A DNA stretch of 64,000 nucleotides. Source: Eubacteriales bacterium (GTDB lineage: Bacteria > Bacillota > Clostridia > Lachnospirales > Lachnospiraceae). The stretch covers positions 1-64,000 of the forward strand of contig JAUNHC010000029.1 in NCBI GenBank assembly GCA_030524175.1, read 5' to 3'. The notes beneath the pieces are model-generated. The model was given only the letters and a program-made list of their open reading frames with translations. It was not told the DNA's origin and made no database searches. The position numbers were made by a program, and so were the translations under genes. How positions within the stretch are numbered: the first letter of the stretch is position 1; every line of letters begins with the position of its first letter. Shown here in pieces: positions 8,001-16,961 of the stretch.

Positions 8001-10502
8001 TTATTTCTTTTTAAGATTTGAGGATAACTGTTCACTCCCTGTGCTGCTGCTTTCTTTTGTGACAAAACGGAGCTTTTTATTGCTGAGCTGTACCTGCACG
8101 GTATCTCCCCGTTTGATGGTTCCCTCCAGGATTTCATTTGCCAATTCATCCTCTATCTGTGTCTGGATTGCCCTGCGCAGAGGTCTTGCGCCATATTTGC
8201 TGTCAAAACCAGCTTCAGCCAGATGGTCCTTGGCGGATCCGGTGACTGTCAGGTGAATATCCATCTGTTCCTCACATCTCTTCTCCAACGTTTTCAGAAG
8301 AATATTTACAATCTTTTTGATATGAGGCTTGGACAGTGCATGGAATACCATGATCTCATCAATACGGTTCAGGAATTCCGGCTTAAACATCCGGCGAACT
8401 TCTTCCATCACACCGGCTTTCATATGCTCATAATCTTGTTTTTCATCATTATCAGAAATAAAACCAAGACGCTTCGGCTCAATAATAGCCTGAGCCCCCG
8501 CGTTGGAGGTCATGATGATGATCGTCTGTTTAAAATCCACCTTTCTGCCGTGGGCATCTGTGATATGACCGTCATCCAGAACCTGCAGAAGAATGTTAAA
8601 CACATCCGGGTGGGCTTTCTCAATTTCGTCAAAAAGGATGACACTATAGGGATGACGGCGGACCTTTTCACTAAGCTGGCCGCCCTCGTCATATCCCACA
8701 TATCCGGGAGGAGAACCGATGAGCTTGGAGACGCTGTGCTTCTCCATATATTCCGACATGTCCACACGGATCATGGCTTGTTCACTTCCAAAAACAGCCT
8801 CTGCCAAAGCTTTGGAAAGCTCTGTCTTTCCAACACCTGTAGGTCCTAAAAACAGGAAAGAGCCTATGGGACGGTTAGGGTCTTTTAAGCCCACTCTGCC
8901 TCGCTTCACAGCCTGAGCCACTGCTTTTACAGCATCCTCCTGACCGATCACACGCTTGTGCAGTTCCTTTTCCAGATGCGCCAGACGCCTGGTTTCTCCT
9001 TCCGTAAGGCGCTGAACAGGAATTTTAGTCCAATCGGATACAATATCAGCCACAGAAGCCTCATTGACAACAAGAGGCTTTCTTTTATTCTTTCGCTCTG
9101 CTTTTGCCTTCAGGCCGGAGATCTCACATTCAATTTCACGCTGACGGGCCTGGGCCTCTTTAGCACGGTCCAGATCAGCATTCTTGATCGCTTCTTCCTT
9201 CTCTTTCAAAATATCTTTAATTTCCAGCTCCAGGAGTTCCACCTCAGGAGTTGATTTATATCCTGCAAGCTGAACTTTGCTGGCTGCCTCATCGATAATA
9301 TCAATTGCCTTATCCGGAAGGAAACGGTCATTAATATATCTGACAGACATCTTCACGGCAGCCTCCAAAGCCTCATCTTCAATTTTCACACGGTGATGCT
9401 TCTCGTAATAAGGACGGAGTCCTTTCAGAATAGCAACCGCCTCTTCCTCCGTTGGCTCATCCACTGTGACTGGCTGGAAACGCCGCTCTAATGCTGCGTC
9501 TTTCTCAATATATTTCCTGTATTCCTCCAAAGTAGTAGCACCGATGAGCTGGATCTCTCCCCGGGAAAGAGAAGGTTTCAGTATATTGGAGGCGTCCAAA
9601 GCCCCTTCAGCCCCGCCTGCCCCGATAATCGTATGAAGCTCGTCGATAAACAGAAGAATTCCCTGATGTTCCCGAACTTCCTGTACCACATTACGGATAC
9701 GCTCTTCGAATTCACCCCTGTATTTACTTCCTGCCACCATTCCGGATAGGTCCAGTACCACCACACGTTTATTCTTAACAGTGTCCGGCACCATCCCAGA
9801 TACTATCCTCTGGGCAAGTCCCTCCGCAATAGCTGTCTTGCCCACTCCAGGCTCACCTACGAGACATGGGTTATTCTTGGTCCTCCGGCTTAAAATCTGA
9901 ATGAGCCGGCCGATTTCCTTATCTCTGCCCACAACCGGGTCAAGCTTGCCGTCTGCTGCCAGTGCCGTAAGATCCCTGCTGTACTGGTCCAGGGTTGGTG
10001 TACTGGTTGTCTTTTTATTTTTAAGAGCCTTAGCCATCTGGAATTCTTCAGCAATGGCTTCGTTGTCAAGCCCCATAGCACCCAGTATTCCTGCATAAAG
10101 CTTCTGGATGTTCACACCCATTGTATACAGCAGCCTGGTTGCCACACAATCTGTCTCCTTCAGCATCGCCAGAAGAAGATGCTCCGTACCGGCCTTCTCC
10201 GCCCGCATAGCCTCTGACTCCTGGACGGCATTCTCAATTATCTTTTCAGCCCTTGGGCTATATCCCGGCTGTCTCTCGGCAACTAATGTATCCGGCGGAG
10301 CAATGAGCTTCTCTATCAAGGCCAGAAGGCGCTCTGCCTCCACTCCGAACTCCTCGAGAACTTTCCCCGCTGTTCCTTCTTCTTCCTTTAAAAGGCCGAT
10401 CAAAATATGCTCTGTCCCAATATAAGTGTGATTGCAAGACTGTGCTGTCTCTTCTGCCAGCTTAAGGGCATTTATCGCCTGTCTGGTAAATTTCTCCTGC
10501 AT
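8001..10502 (-). CDS. clpC: ATP-dependent Clp protease ATP-binding subunit ClpC
   Basis: AAA+ unfoldase of 833 residues that feeds proteins to the ClpP peptidase. It has an N-terminal double Clp_N repeat (about 1-145), a first ATPase module with Walker A GEPGVGKT, a UVR/coiled middle segment, and a second module with GPTGVGKT plus the [11 protein letters not shown] sensor region. A ClpP-binding type loop is expected but I did not verify it. SD AGGAGG lies 5 nt before ATG. It follows a GntR-family gene by 9 bp; the usual ctsR-mcsA-mcsB genes are missing, which suggests a different control of this chaperone. Confidence 0.97.
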   Translation of the reverse strand: MQEKFTRQAINALKLAEETAQSCNHTYIGTEHILIGLLKEEEGTAGKVLEEFGVEAERLLALIEKLIAPPDTLVAERQPGYSPRAEKIIENAVQESEAMRAEKAGTEHLLLAMLKETDCVATRLLYTMGVNIQKLYAGILGAMGLDNEAIAEEFQMAKALKNKKTTSTPTLDQYSRDLTALAADGKLDPVVGRDKEIGRLIQILSRRTKNNPCLVGEPGVGKTAIAEGLAQRIVSGMVPDTVKNKRVVVLDLSGMVAGSKYRGEFEERIRNVVQEVREHQGILLFIDELHTIIGAGGAEGALDASNILKPSLSRGEIQLIGATTLEEYRKYIEKDAALERRFQPVTVDEPTEEEAVAILKGLRPYYEKHHRVKIEDEALEAAVKMSVRYINDRFLPDKAIDIIDEAASKVQLAGYKSTPEVELLELEIKDILKEKEEAIKNADLDRAKEAQARQREIECEISGLKAKAERKNKRKPLVVNEASVADIVSDWTKIPVQRLTEGETRRLAHLEKELHKRVIGQEDAVKAVAQAVKRGRVGLKDPNRPIGSFLFLGPTGVGKTELSKALAEAVFGSEQAMIRVDMSEYMEKHSVSKLIGSPPGYVGYDEGGQLSEKVRRHPYSVILFDEIEKAHPDVFNILLQVLDDGHITDAHGRKVDFKQTIIIMTSNAGAQAIIEPKRLGFISDNDEKQDYEHMKAGVMEEVRRMFKPEFLNRIDEIMVFHALSKPHIKKIVNILLKTLEKRCEEQMDIHLTVTGSAKDHLAEAGFDSKYGARPLRRAIQTQIEDELANEILEGTIKRGDTVQVQLSNKKLRFVTKESSSTGSEQLSSNLKKK

Positions 10503-10511
10503 GTAGTCCTC

Positions 10512-10889
10512 CTATCTGTCTGCATTATATTCATCAAAAATCTCATCTATCAGTTGATGTACTTCATCTCTTGTAATGTTCTTACAGCAACCCTTTGCCA
10601 AAGCAACCATCAGGTTTCCTTTTAGCTCCTGAAGCGCTTTTATCTTATCCACATCAATGGAAATGACTGCCCCCCGCCTCCTGTCAATAGAGACAAATCC
10701 CTCCTGCCGAAGAAGGGAATATGCTTTATTTACCGTGTGCATATTAATGCCGATATTCTCAGCAAGCTGCCGCACAGAAGGAAGAGCATCCCCTTCCTGA
10801 AGCCGCGATGTGGCAATTCCCAGAATTATCTGGTTGGTCAACTGTATATAGATGGCTTCATCGCTGTTAAAGTCTATTTCAATGACCAT
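10512..10889 (-). CDS. GntR-family transcriptional regulator, YtrA type
   Basis: Small DNA-binding protein of 125 residues. The N-terminal winged helix (about 10-75) contains GDALPSVRQLAENIGINMHT and a wing; the short C-terminal helical part (about 50 residues) is typical of the YtrA subfamily, which lacks a large ligand domain. Ends 9 bp before clpC and surely shares its transcript. A palindrome of the YtrA operator type overlaps the promoter upstream, so autoregulation is likely. Most YtrA-type genes precede ABC transporters; here the partner is clpC. The inducing signal is unknown. Confidence 0.88.
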   Translation of the reverse strand: MVIEIDFNSDEAIYIQLTNQIILGIATSRLQEGDALPSVRQLAENIGINMHTVNKAYSLLRQEGFVSIDRRRGAVISIDVDKIKALQELKGNLMVALAKGCCKNITRDEVHQLIDEIFDEYNADR

Positions 10890-10949
10890 ACGGCCACCTC
10901 CTCAGTAGTTTCCCACAGGCTTAAAACTCCTGTGTCTCCTGCTATACAG

Positions 10950-10970
10950 GTGTTATACATATACTAGCAC
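10950..10970. promoter_or_regulatory. Candidate YtrA-type operator
   Basis: Imperfect 21-bp palindrome GTGxTA(9)TAxCAC on the minus strand, matching the remembered GTGTACTA-type sites of YtrA regulators. It overlaps the -10 of the gntR-clpC promoter. Confidence 0.5.
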
Positions 10971-10988
10971 ATAATCCACAATTTGCAA
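10961..10988 (-). promoter_or_regulatory. Promoter of gntR-clpC
   Basis: Minus strand TTGCAA, 16-nt spacer, TAGTAT. It lies about 70 bp upstream of the gntR start and overlaps the palindromic candidate operator. Confidence 0.5.
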
Positions 10989-11157
10989 ATGGATATTTTA
11001 TGATTTCACAATTTGTATTACTATTCATGGCCTATGGGCAGTACATAACAACGACCACTGCTTGAAGTCAGGAATTGGGGATTAGAGTAGCAATAAAGAA
11101 AAACTATATTTAAAATTGTTATAATATTTTCTTCTGTTTTATTACTTTAATCAAAAT
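10989..11157. other. A/T-rich intergenic stretch, nothing recognised
   Basis: Between the gntR promoter and the terminator of the next gene I see no gene, hairpin or repeat that I can support. Confidence 0.5.
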
Positions 11158-11201
11158 AAAAAAGAGAATGAAATCAAAAAATCTGTTTCACTCTCTTTTT
11201 T
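11158..11201. terminator. Intrinsic terminator of the secreted 211-residue protein
   Basis: Hairpin with arms AAAAAGAGAGTGAAA and TTTCATTCTCTTTTTT on the minus strand, nearly symmetrical, placed about 50 bp past the stop codon at 11250. Confidence 0.75.
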
Positions 11202-11249
11202 ATCAATATTGTTATAATGTATTTATTCTATCAGTCTTGATACTCAACG

Positions 11250-11885
11250 TTATTCTGTAAACATAGCTTCAATTTCTTCTTTGTATTTTTCCCGGGCCTC
11301 GGCTTTAGCTTTGTCAAGTTTCTCATACCATTGGATCGGAAGGAATTTAGAATCTACATCTATCCCCATTTCTTCTGCATAATCGCTGCCGATATTCGTC
11401 AGATATTTCTTTACAGTAAGTGGAAATATACATTTCACTTCCTCATAATCCCAGAACTCTCCCTCAGACGGAAAGCTTGCCATTAAATCCAGCCCCTCAT
11501 CTTGATATCCCTGCTCCTGAGTCAGTGTCTTATATTCTTCAATATAGTCCGCCACTTCCTCGTCCGTAACCTTAACTCCGTTCTCCAAAGCAGCCAGATA
11601 CAGAGCCATCTGCTGTCCATAGAATTCCTTTGCTTTTTCTACAGCAGTTTCATGGTCATATTCAATCTCATAGGCTTTGATCGCTGCCTCAAATCCATAC
11701 TTTCGGATTTCTTCCTCACTGCCGCCGGACTGAATCGCCGAATACTCCTGTTGAACCGCCTCATACCATTGCGATACTTGTTCTTCACGGGAAAGGTCTG
11801 TGCTGGCTTGTCCGGCACTGACAATTGTGGAACTGCCCAGCAGCATCAAAGCTGATCCCATGGCTAAAAACCTTTTTCTTTTCAT
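11250..11885 (-). CDS. Secreted protein of unknown function (SurA_N-like helical)
   Basis: Protein of 211 residues with a Sec signal peptide: basic MKRKR, hydrophobic core to about residue 20, then VSAG with predicted cleavage after SA. No lipobox cysteine. The mature part is rich in Glu, Lys and Tyr and predicted helical; segments such as VTDEEVADYIEEYK resemble the N-terminal chaperone domain of peptidyl-prolyl isomerases, but no isomerase domain follows. The start is set at 11885 because GGGAGG is 7 nt upstream; the ATG at 11891 is too close to the SD. It has its own promoter and terminator, so it is monocistronic. Function unknown. Confidence 0.75.
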   Translation of the reverse strand: MKRKRFLAMGSALMLLGSSTIVSAGQASTDLSREEQVSQWYEAVQQEYSAIQSGGSEEEIRKYGFEAAIKAYEIEYDHETAVEKAKEFYGQQMALYLAALENGVKVTDEEVADYIEEYKTLTQEQGYQDEGLDLMASFPSEGEFWDYEEVKCIFPLTVKKYLTNIGSDYAEEMGIDVDSKFLPIQWYEKLDKAKAEAREKYKEEIEAMFTE

Positions 11886-11942
11886 ACACATACCTCCCGA
11901 AGTATATCAATCAATTTAATTATTCACCTTTTATTTACCAAT

Positions 11943-11971
11943 ATTATAAGCCATATTTATTTAATTTTCAA
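11943..11971 (-). promoter_or_regulatory. Promoter of the secreted 211-residue protein
   Basis: Minus strand TTGAAA, 17-nt spacer, perfect TATAAT, ending about 58 bp before the start codon. Confidence 0.75.
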
Positions 11972-12021
11972 CAATATTAGCAGTTATCTTCTCTAAAATC
12001 AGATTTCTTTTTTAATCAATC

Positions 12022-12064
12022 AAAAAACGAAGCAATCCCTTTGTCTTCAAAGTTCATGCTTCGT
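12022..12064 (-). terminator. Intrinsic terminator at the end of the sugar operon
   Basis: Minus strand stem ACGAAGCA / TGCTTCGT with an inner CTTTG/CAAAG stem, followed by TTTTT. It lies about 95 bp past the GH43 stop codon. Confidence 0.75.
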
Positions 12065-12156
12065 ATTTTAGTTTTTTATTTGAGAAATTTCTAATGATCA
12101 GATTATAAATCTTGTAACAGCGCCCTATTAATTCTTACGCTGTGTCTCCTTGTTCG

Positions 12157-13740
12157 CTATACCTCGTACACAAACCTCCTAAAATCCGCCCACTTCTTAT
12201 GTCCCTGCAGATCCTGTGCACATATCCCCACAAAAGTCCCGGTAAATCCATAGGTAAAATCATCAGACAGATTCGTCACATCAAACCGCTCCCCAATGGG
12301 AAGCCGTTCACCTTTTTCCACATAAAAGAACTGTGCCTCCCGTTCCTCCACCGCAACGCCCAGCACAAACCGATTCCCTTCTGCCTTGTGCATCTCCATC
12401 AGATGATATTCCCCATCATAAATACTGGCTGCACAGAGTGCACTTCCGCCAAACTTTTCCTCGTAGGTGACATATAAATAGTACTGATTATCTTCATTAT
12501 AACGAAGAATCAACCCTGCACTGTGCTGGAAATCTTCAGGCTCATATTCCATTTCAGTATAGGCTGTAAACTTCATATCGCACTGCCGTCTGGCCAGAAG
12601 AGTCTGTTCAAACCTGGAAGAAATACTATTTCTGCCGCGTAGACGCAGCCATCCCGGCCTAGCGGTCAGGGAGTAATCCTGCTCATTTATGCCCGTCCTA
12701 AGTGTTTGAAAATCATCCCAAAAATCATTATCTTCAAAAACATATTCCCGGCTGACACCCCAATGTCTGCATTCTTCCTTCACCTCCACAATCCCCGGAA
12801 CTTCATACCAATCCTTTGGTGTGTTTCCGCCGCCTTTCAGTTCCAGCCATCCATGGTTCCAAAGGACTTCCTGTATGGCAGTTTCACGGCCCAGGACACA
12901 GCTTCTTGTCCCCGGCAGCGGACGGGCGCAAAGATGAGCCAGATACCACCTCCCATCCTGTGTGACGCAAAGACTCCCATGTCCGGCCTTCTGAAGCCTG
13001 TCACCCTCCCCGGAGGTAAGGATGGGATTATGGGGATGTATCTCATAGGGCCCTGTAATACTCTTGCTTCTGGCAACAGTAACCGCATGGTCATAGCTGG
13101 TTCCCCCTTCCGCACAGAGAAGATAATAATATTCTCCAATCCTGTACAGATGAGGCCCCTCCGTGTAACCTAAGGATGTACCCTTAAAGATGTTTATGGG
13201 CCTGCCTATAAGCCGTGCCTCTTTTTCACAGAATTCCTGAAGCAAAATTCCTGTAAAACACTCCGGCCCGCATCCTTTTCTGTAATCCCACTGCATATTC
13301 ACCAGCCATTTACGTCCGTCACCATCATGAAAAAGAGAAGGGTCAAAGCCGCTGGAGTTCAAATATATGGGCTCAGACCATGGGCCTTTCGCACAAGGAG
13401 CTGTGACAAGATAATTTGCCATATCCTTAATTCTGCCCTGGTTCGTAACCACAGTGTATACCAGATAAAAAAGCCCTTCCCGGAAGCTTAGATCCGGCGC
13501 CCAAATCCCCTCTGATGCCCCGATGCCTCTCATGTCAAGAAGCTTCCGGCTTGCCAGAGGCATAGCTGCAAGTTTCCAATTCACCATATCTTCTGAAGAA
13601 AAAATACGTACTCCCGGATACCATTCAAAGGTAGAAACAGCGATATAATAGATACCGTCCACCTGTATCATACAAGGATCCGGGCAGAAACCCGGAAGTA
13701 CAGGATTCTGTACTCTAGTTTTTATCTCTGTTTTCTCCAT
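12157..13740 (-). CDS. Glycoside hydrolase family 43 (beta-xylosidase/arabinofuranosidase type)
   Basis: Intracellular glycosidase of 527 residues. The N-terminal five-bladed propeller of GH43 contains the catalytic base in FCPDP (D21), the pKa-modulating Asp in SGFDPSLF and the acid in SLGYTEGPHLY. The C-terminal ~200 residues form the concanavalin-like sandwich usual in XynB-type beta-xylosidases. No signal peptide, so it would act on imported oligosaccharides. SD GAGGGA is 6 nt before the ATG. The start overlaps the end of the upstream hydrolase gene by 26 nt. Xylo- or arabino-oligosaccharides are the most likely substrate. Confidence 0.9.
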   Translation of the reverse strand: MEKTEIKTRVQNPVLPGFCPDPCMIQVDGIYYIAVSTFEWYPGVRIFSSEDMVNWKLAAMPLASRKLLDMRGIGASEGIWAPDLSFREGLFYLVYTVVTNQGRIKDMANYLVTAPCAKGPWSEPIYLNSSGFDPSLFHDGDGRKWLVNMQWDYRKGCGPECFTGILLQEFCEKEARLIGRPINIFKGTSLGYTEGPHLYRIGEYYYLLCAEGGTSYDHAVTVARSKSITGPYEIHPHNPILTSGEGDRLQKAGHGSLCVTQDGRWYLAHLCARPLPGTRSCVLGRETAIQEVLWNHGWLELKGGGNTPKDWYEVPGIVEVKEECRHWGVSREYVFEDNDFWDDFQTLRTGINEQDYSLTARPGWLRLRGRNSISSRFEQTLLARRQCDMKFTAYTEMEYEPEDFQHSAGLILRYNEDNQYYLYVTYEEKFGGSALCAASIYDGEYHLMEMHKAEGNRFVLGVAVEEREAQFFYVEKGERLPIGERFDVTNLSDDFTYGFTGTFVGICAQDLQGHKKWADFRRFVYEV

Positions 13741-14983
13741 TTAAATCCCTCACCATATTCACGGCCAATATATTCCAGTTTAAAAAGCCTCCGTTCATCA
13801 CAGGCTCTCCTGTGGACGGATCATAATATTCATGAAGCTCTCCTGTTTTTTCTAAATCCTGTCCCAAGAGAAGCAGGGTTCTCCTGCACAACTCCTCTGC
13901 CTCCTCCCTGTAGCCATAGCGGAGAAGCCCCTGAAAGACCACATAATTTGCCACTAGCCAAATTGGCCCAAGCCAGTCAGAGGGATTATTTGTGGCCTGG
14001 ATGCAGAACATTTTCTCATCCTTAGACAGGGTACACACACCATAAGGGCTTCCAAAGGTAGGTTCATCCTTCCAATGCCCGGAAAGGGCTTCCGCCTGTT
14101 CTTCTGTGGCAAAACCTGCCCACATGGGTATAAACCCTGACCATACACGGATTTTAATGGGCAATGTTTTCCAGAATACTCCCAGGCCTTGATGGAACCA
14201 GTCGAATTTCCTGGTACAGATATCCACATCAACAGAATAAAAGAATTGGTCACGCTGATCCCAGCACTCTTCCTGGATCGCATTCACCAGCTTCTCTGCC
14301 TTATTAATATAATTCTGCTGCTCCTGGCTTCTCCCATATTGTGCCGAAATCTTCGCCATACAACGCAGTTCCTCCACCATGAAACTGTTGAGAAAAATAT
14401 TGGCTGTGGATGCTTTCGGCCTTCCAAAAGTGGCTGGGTCATTGTCCATACCAATCATAATATCATCCTGCCATACATACAGACCACATTTTTCATTTAA
14501 ATAATATTTATCATAACATTCAAAATATTTTTCTAACTTTCCAAATTCTTCCTGAACCCATGTATAATCCTTTGTGTAATCACTGATGAGACAAATCTGC
14601 TGGCACAGGAAGGGCTTATGAATATTCATCAGCACCCCCTCCTTATGCTTCATGTTCAGATAAGGCTCCGGCCAGTCCAGCACTTCGATCATCATGGGAA
14701 TATAGCCGTCCTCCAACTGATGGTCAAGAAAGTTCCTGACATTTCCTTTTGCATGGACAATGATCCGTTCTCTTGTGCCCTGGTCAAATTCCTCCATCAT
14801 TCCCAGCAGTGCATACACAGACCAGAAGGTATCCCAATCCCACACATTGCCGTCATAAATAGAACCCGGGTCTATAAACGGATAACGGATAAATTCCCTT
14901 GGCTGCTTCAACACAGTTTCCACATGCTTTTTTACATAACCCCGGATATTTTTTTCATACTGAAGATACTTTTCGTCTAACAT
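13715..14983 (-). CDS. Trehalase/GH63-like (alpha/alpha)6-barrel glycoside hydrolase
   Basis: Protein of 422 residues resembling the MGH1/trehalase-like (alpha/alpha)6 barrel proteins, with YDGNVWDWDTFWSVYALLG near the N-terminus, TNNPSDWLGPIW late in the barrel and a C-terminal ELHEYYDPSTGEPV block. No signal peptide; cytosolic. The start at 14983 has a perfect AGGAGG 5 nt upstream. An in-frame ATG 34 codons earlier (15085) also has an SD because the leader is a tandem repeat, so a longer form is possible. Located between permease genes and GH43, it probably trims the same imported oligosaccharide. Exact specificity is uncertain. Confidence 0.75.
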   Translation of the reverse strand: MLDEKYLQYEKNIRGYVKKHVETVLKQPREFIRYPFIDPGSIYDGNVWDWDTFWSVYALLGMMEEFDQGTRERIIVHAKGNVRNFLDHQLEDGYIPMMIEVLDWPEPYLNMKHKEGVLMNIHKPFLCQQICLISDYTKDYTWVQEEFGKLEKYFECYDKYYLNEKCGLYVWQDDIMIGMDNDPATFGRPKASTANIFLNSFMVEELRCMAKISAQYGRSQEQQNYINKAEKLVNAIQEECWDQRDQFFYSVDVDICTRKFDWFHQGLGVFWKTLPIKIRVWSGFIPMWAGFATEEQAEALSGHWKDEPTFGSPYGVCTLSKDEKMFCIQATNNPSDWLGPIWLVANYVVFQGLLRYGYREEAEELCRRTLLLLGQDLEKTGELHEYYDPSTGEPVMNGGFLNWNILAVNMVRDLNGENRDKN

Positions 14984-15094
14984 ATTTCCTCCTTTTTGCC
15001 CACTGTTCCTGGGCATATTGGTATGCCTTTGACATTTCCTCCTTGTCGCCCACTGTTTCCGGGCATATAGGTATGCCATTGGCATTTCCTTCTT
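14981..15094 (-). repeat. 2.3 copies of a 50-bp tandem repeat, each with SD and ATG
   Basis: On the minus strand, unit 1 is 15094..15045, unit 2 is 15044..14995, and a partial third is 14994..14981. Each begins AAGRAGGAAATG, so three SD-plus-ATG signals follow one another (ATGs at 15085, 15035, 14983; the last has a 2-nt insertion). The middle ATG opens a 26-codon frame that ends inside the hydrolase gene. Each unit also holds a GCCC/GGGC stem. Confidence 0.85.
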
Positions 15095-15098
15095 ATTA

Positions 15099-15944
15099 TC
15101 AGCCTTTTACTGCTCCTGCCGTCATGCCTTCGATGACTTTTTTATTCAGCACCAGATACATGAGAAGCATCGGTATCACACAGATGGACACAGATGCGAA
15201 GATAGCGCCCCAATTCTTTGACCCGAACTCATCCTGAAAATACAATAGTCCTGTCTGTATTGTTTTCAGCTCTGTACTGCTGACAAAGGTCATGGAATAG
15301 AGAAGGTCATTCCACTTGAAGAAAAACTGGATGACCAGCACTGTGATGATAGAGTTTTTCGTAAGAGGCACTACCACCTTTGCCATTAAATTATAAATAC
15401 CGCAGCCGTCTATGACGGCAGCCTCCATGATCTCATCCGGAAGTGACAGCATTGAGCCGGTAATAAGATAAATGGAAAAAGATATGGCAGATGCCACATA
15501 GACCAGGATCAAGCTTGAACGCGTATTGATCAGATTCATCTTCTGAAAAATCTGGAAAAGCGGAATCAAAGATGTAGCTACTGGAATCATAATCCCAAAT
15601 GCAAAATACTTTTTAAAAAATTCTTTACCTATCCATTGCATTTTCGTAAGTGCAAAGGATATCGTCACAGTAAAAAATATAATAAATACCAGTGATATCA
15701 CTGTGTTGATCAGGCTGTTCCGAAAGAATATTGCCATTTTCCCTCGTGTCCAGGCATCTATATAATTCTGAAGGTAGAAGCCTGAATTTAAAGCATAGGC
15801 TGGCTTCTCCACAAATTCTGCAGGCTGCTTGAAAGAGGCGGTTATCATCCAGAAAAGAGGATAGACATCAATCAGTACCACCAGAGCAATCAAAATCCTT
15901 TTAAACCAGCTGCCTACCGGTTGTTTTGCTGCTGTAAGCTTCAT
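15099..15944 (-). CDS. ABC sugar transporter permease (MalG/AraQ type)
   Basis: Inner-membrane permease of 281 residues with six predicted membrane segments and the binding-protein-dependent transport signature EAAVIDGCGIYNLMAKVVVP (the EAA loop contacting the ATPase). It is the second permease of a CUT1-type carbohydrate uptake system. SD AAGGAGG precedes the ATG. It follows the other permease by 14 bp. No ATPase gene is present in the locus, so a shared MsmX-like ATPase encoded elsewhere is likely, as is common for such systems. Confidence 0.93.
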   Translation of the reverse strand: MKLTAAKQPVGSWFKRILIALVVLIDVYPLFWMITASFKQPAEFVEKPAYALNSGFYLQNYIDAWTRGKMAIFFRNSLINTVISLVFIIFFTVTISFALTKMQWIGKEFFKKYFAFGIMIPVATSLIPLFQIFQKMNLINTRSSLILVYVASAISFSIYLITGSMLSLPDEIMEAAVIDGCGIYNLMAKVVVPLTKNSIITVLVIQFFFKWNDLLYSMTFVSSTELKTIQTGLLYFQDEFGSKNWGAIFASVSICVIPMLLMYLVLNKKVIEGMTAGAVKG

Positions 15945-15958
15945 AATCTTTCTCCTCC

Positions 15959-16840
15959 TTAATCAATAGGCTTCTCGAATGACCGGATGATCCGTGAACC
16001 AACCACACACACCAGAAAAATAAACAATGCGATCACACTTCCGTACCCGGTCTTACTATAAGTAAAGGCAGTATCATACATGTAAATGGACAGGGATTTC
16101 GTCGCACCTCCGGGACCGCCGCCGGTCAAAGCCAGAGCAGACTCAAACATCTTCACCGTCCCTGTAAAACTGAATATGGCACAGGTAATGATCATCGGGC
16201 GCAGAAGCGGCGTCAGCACCATGCGGAATAACTGGAACGGCTTACAGCCGTCAATCCTGGCAGCTTCCACCACATCCTCCGGAATATCCAGAAGCGCACC
16301 GTAAAAGATAATGGCATAGAATCCCACCGCTGTCCAGATATCCATTGCAGACAGTGAGCCTAGTGCCGTAGATGCCTGTCCTATCCACGGCTGCACCAGT
16401 TCCTGCAGGCCCACAGCCTTAAGCACACTGTTGAGCAGGCCGTAATGTGGCTGGATCTCATAAATCTTAACAAACAGCTGTCCTACTGCCACTGTAGGCA
16501 GGACAACGGGAAAGAACACAATGGTACGGACCAATGTGGCAAAATGTTTCAGCCAGTATTTAAACATCAGAGCCAGCAGGAGTCCGATTCCCACCTGCCC
16601 TACAGTTACGATTCCGATATATTTAAGATTCACGATCAAAGCCTTCATAAAATTTTTGTCATGAAAGAGCCGTACAAAGTTGTCCAGGCCGCAGAATTCC
16701 CATTTTATCCCCGGTATCCCGTCAAAAAACGTGTAGTATCCCGACCATATGACCGGAAGTACCACAAATACGGTATACAGTACAAAGCCCGGGAATACGA
16801 AGAGAAAAATAGCCTTTTTATTGCTGAGAACTGTTTTCAT
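15959..16840 (-). CDS. ABC sugar transporter permease (MalF/UgpA type)
   Basis: Inner-membrane permease of about 293 residues, six membrane segments, EAA loop EAARIDGCKPFQLFRMVLTP. First permease of the CUT1 sugar importer. Two ATGs are possible (16846 and 16840); I prefer 16840 because GAGGG is then 6 nt away, while the first is too close. It is separated from the upstream binding-protein gene by a terminator-like hairpin, so it is expected to be expressed at a lower level than that protein. Confidence 0.92.
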   Translation of the reverse strand: MKTVLSNKKAIFLFVFPGFVLYTVFVVLPVIWSGYYTFFDGIPGIKWEFCGLDNFVRLFHDKNFMKALIVNLKYIGIVTVGQVGIGLLLALMFKYWLKHFATLVRTIVFFPVVLPTVAVGQLFVKIYEIQPHYGLLNSVLKAVGLQELVQPWIGQASTALGSLSAMDIWTAVGFYAIIFYGALLDIPEDVVEAARIDGCKPFQLFRMVLTPLLRPMIITCAIFSFTGTVKMFESALALTGGGPGGATKSLSIYMYDTAFTYSKTGYGSVIALFIFLVCVVGSRIIRSFEKPID

Positions 16841-16906
16841 TTTCATCCCTCATTTCCCATCCCACGGAATTTCATGTGTTTCCGCGGAATGCAGTTTTTT
16901 GAGTAG

Positions 16907-16936
16907 AAAAGGCCGGAAGCAATATCCGGCCTTTTT
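16907..16936. terminator. Intra-operon terminator between binding protein and permeases
   Basis: Arms AAAAGGCCGGA and TCCGGCCTTTTT around a 6-8 nt loop; works in both directions. It lies 26 bp past the binding-protein stop and about 67 bp before the permease start, fitting partial termination that keeps binding-protein mRNA in excess. Confidence 0.8.
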
Positions 16937-16961
16937 ATTCGTCCTATAAAACGTACCTTTG

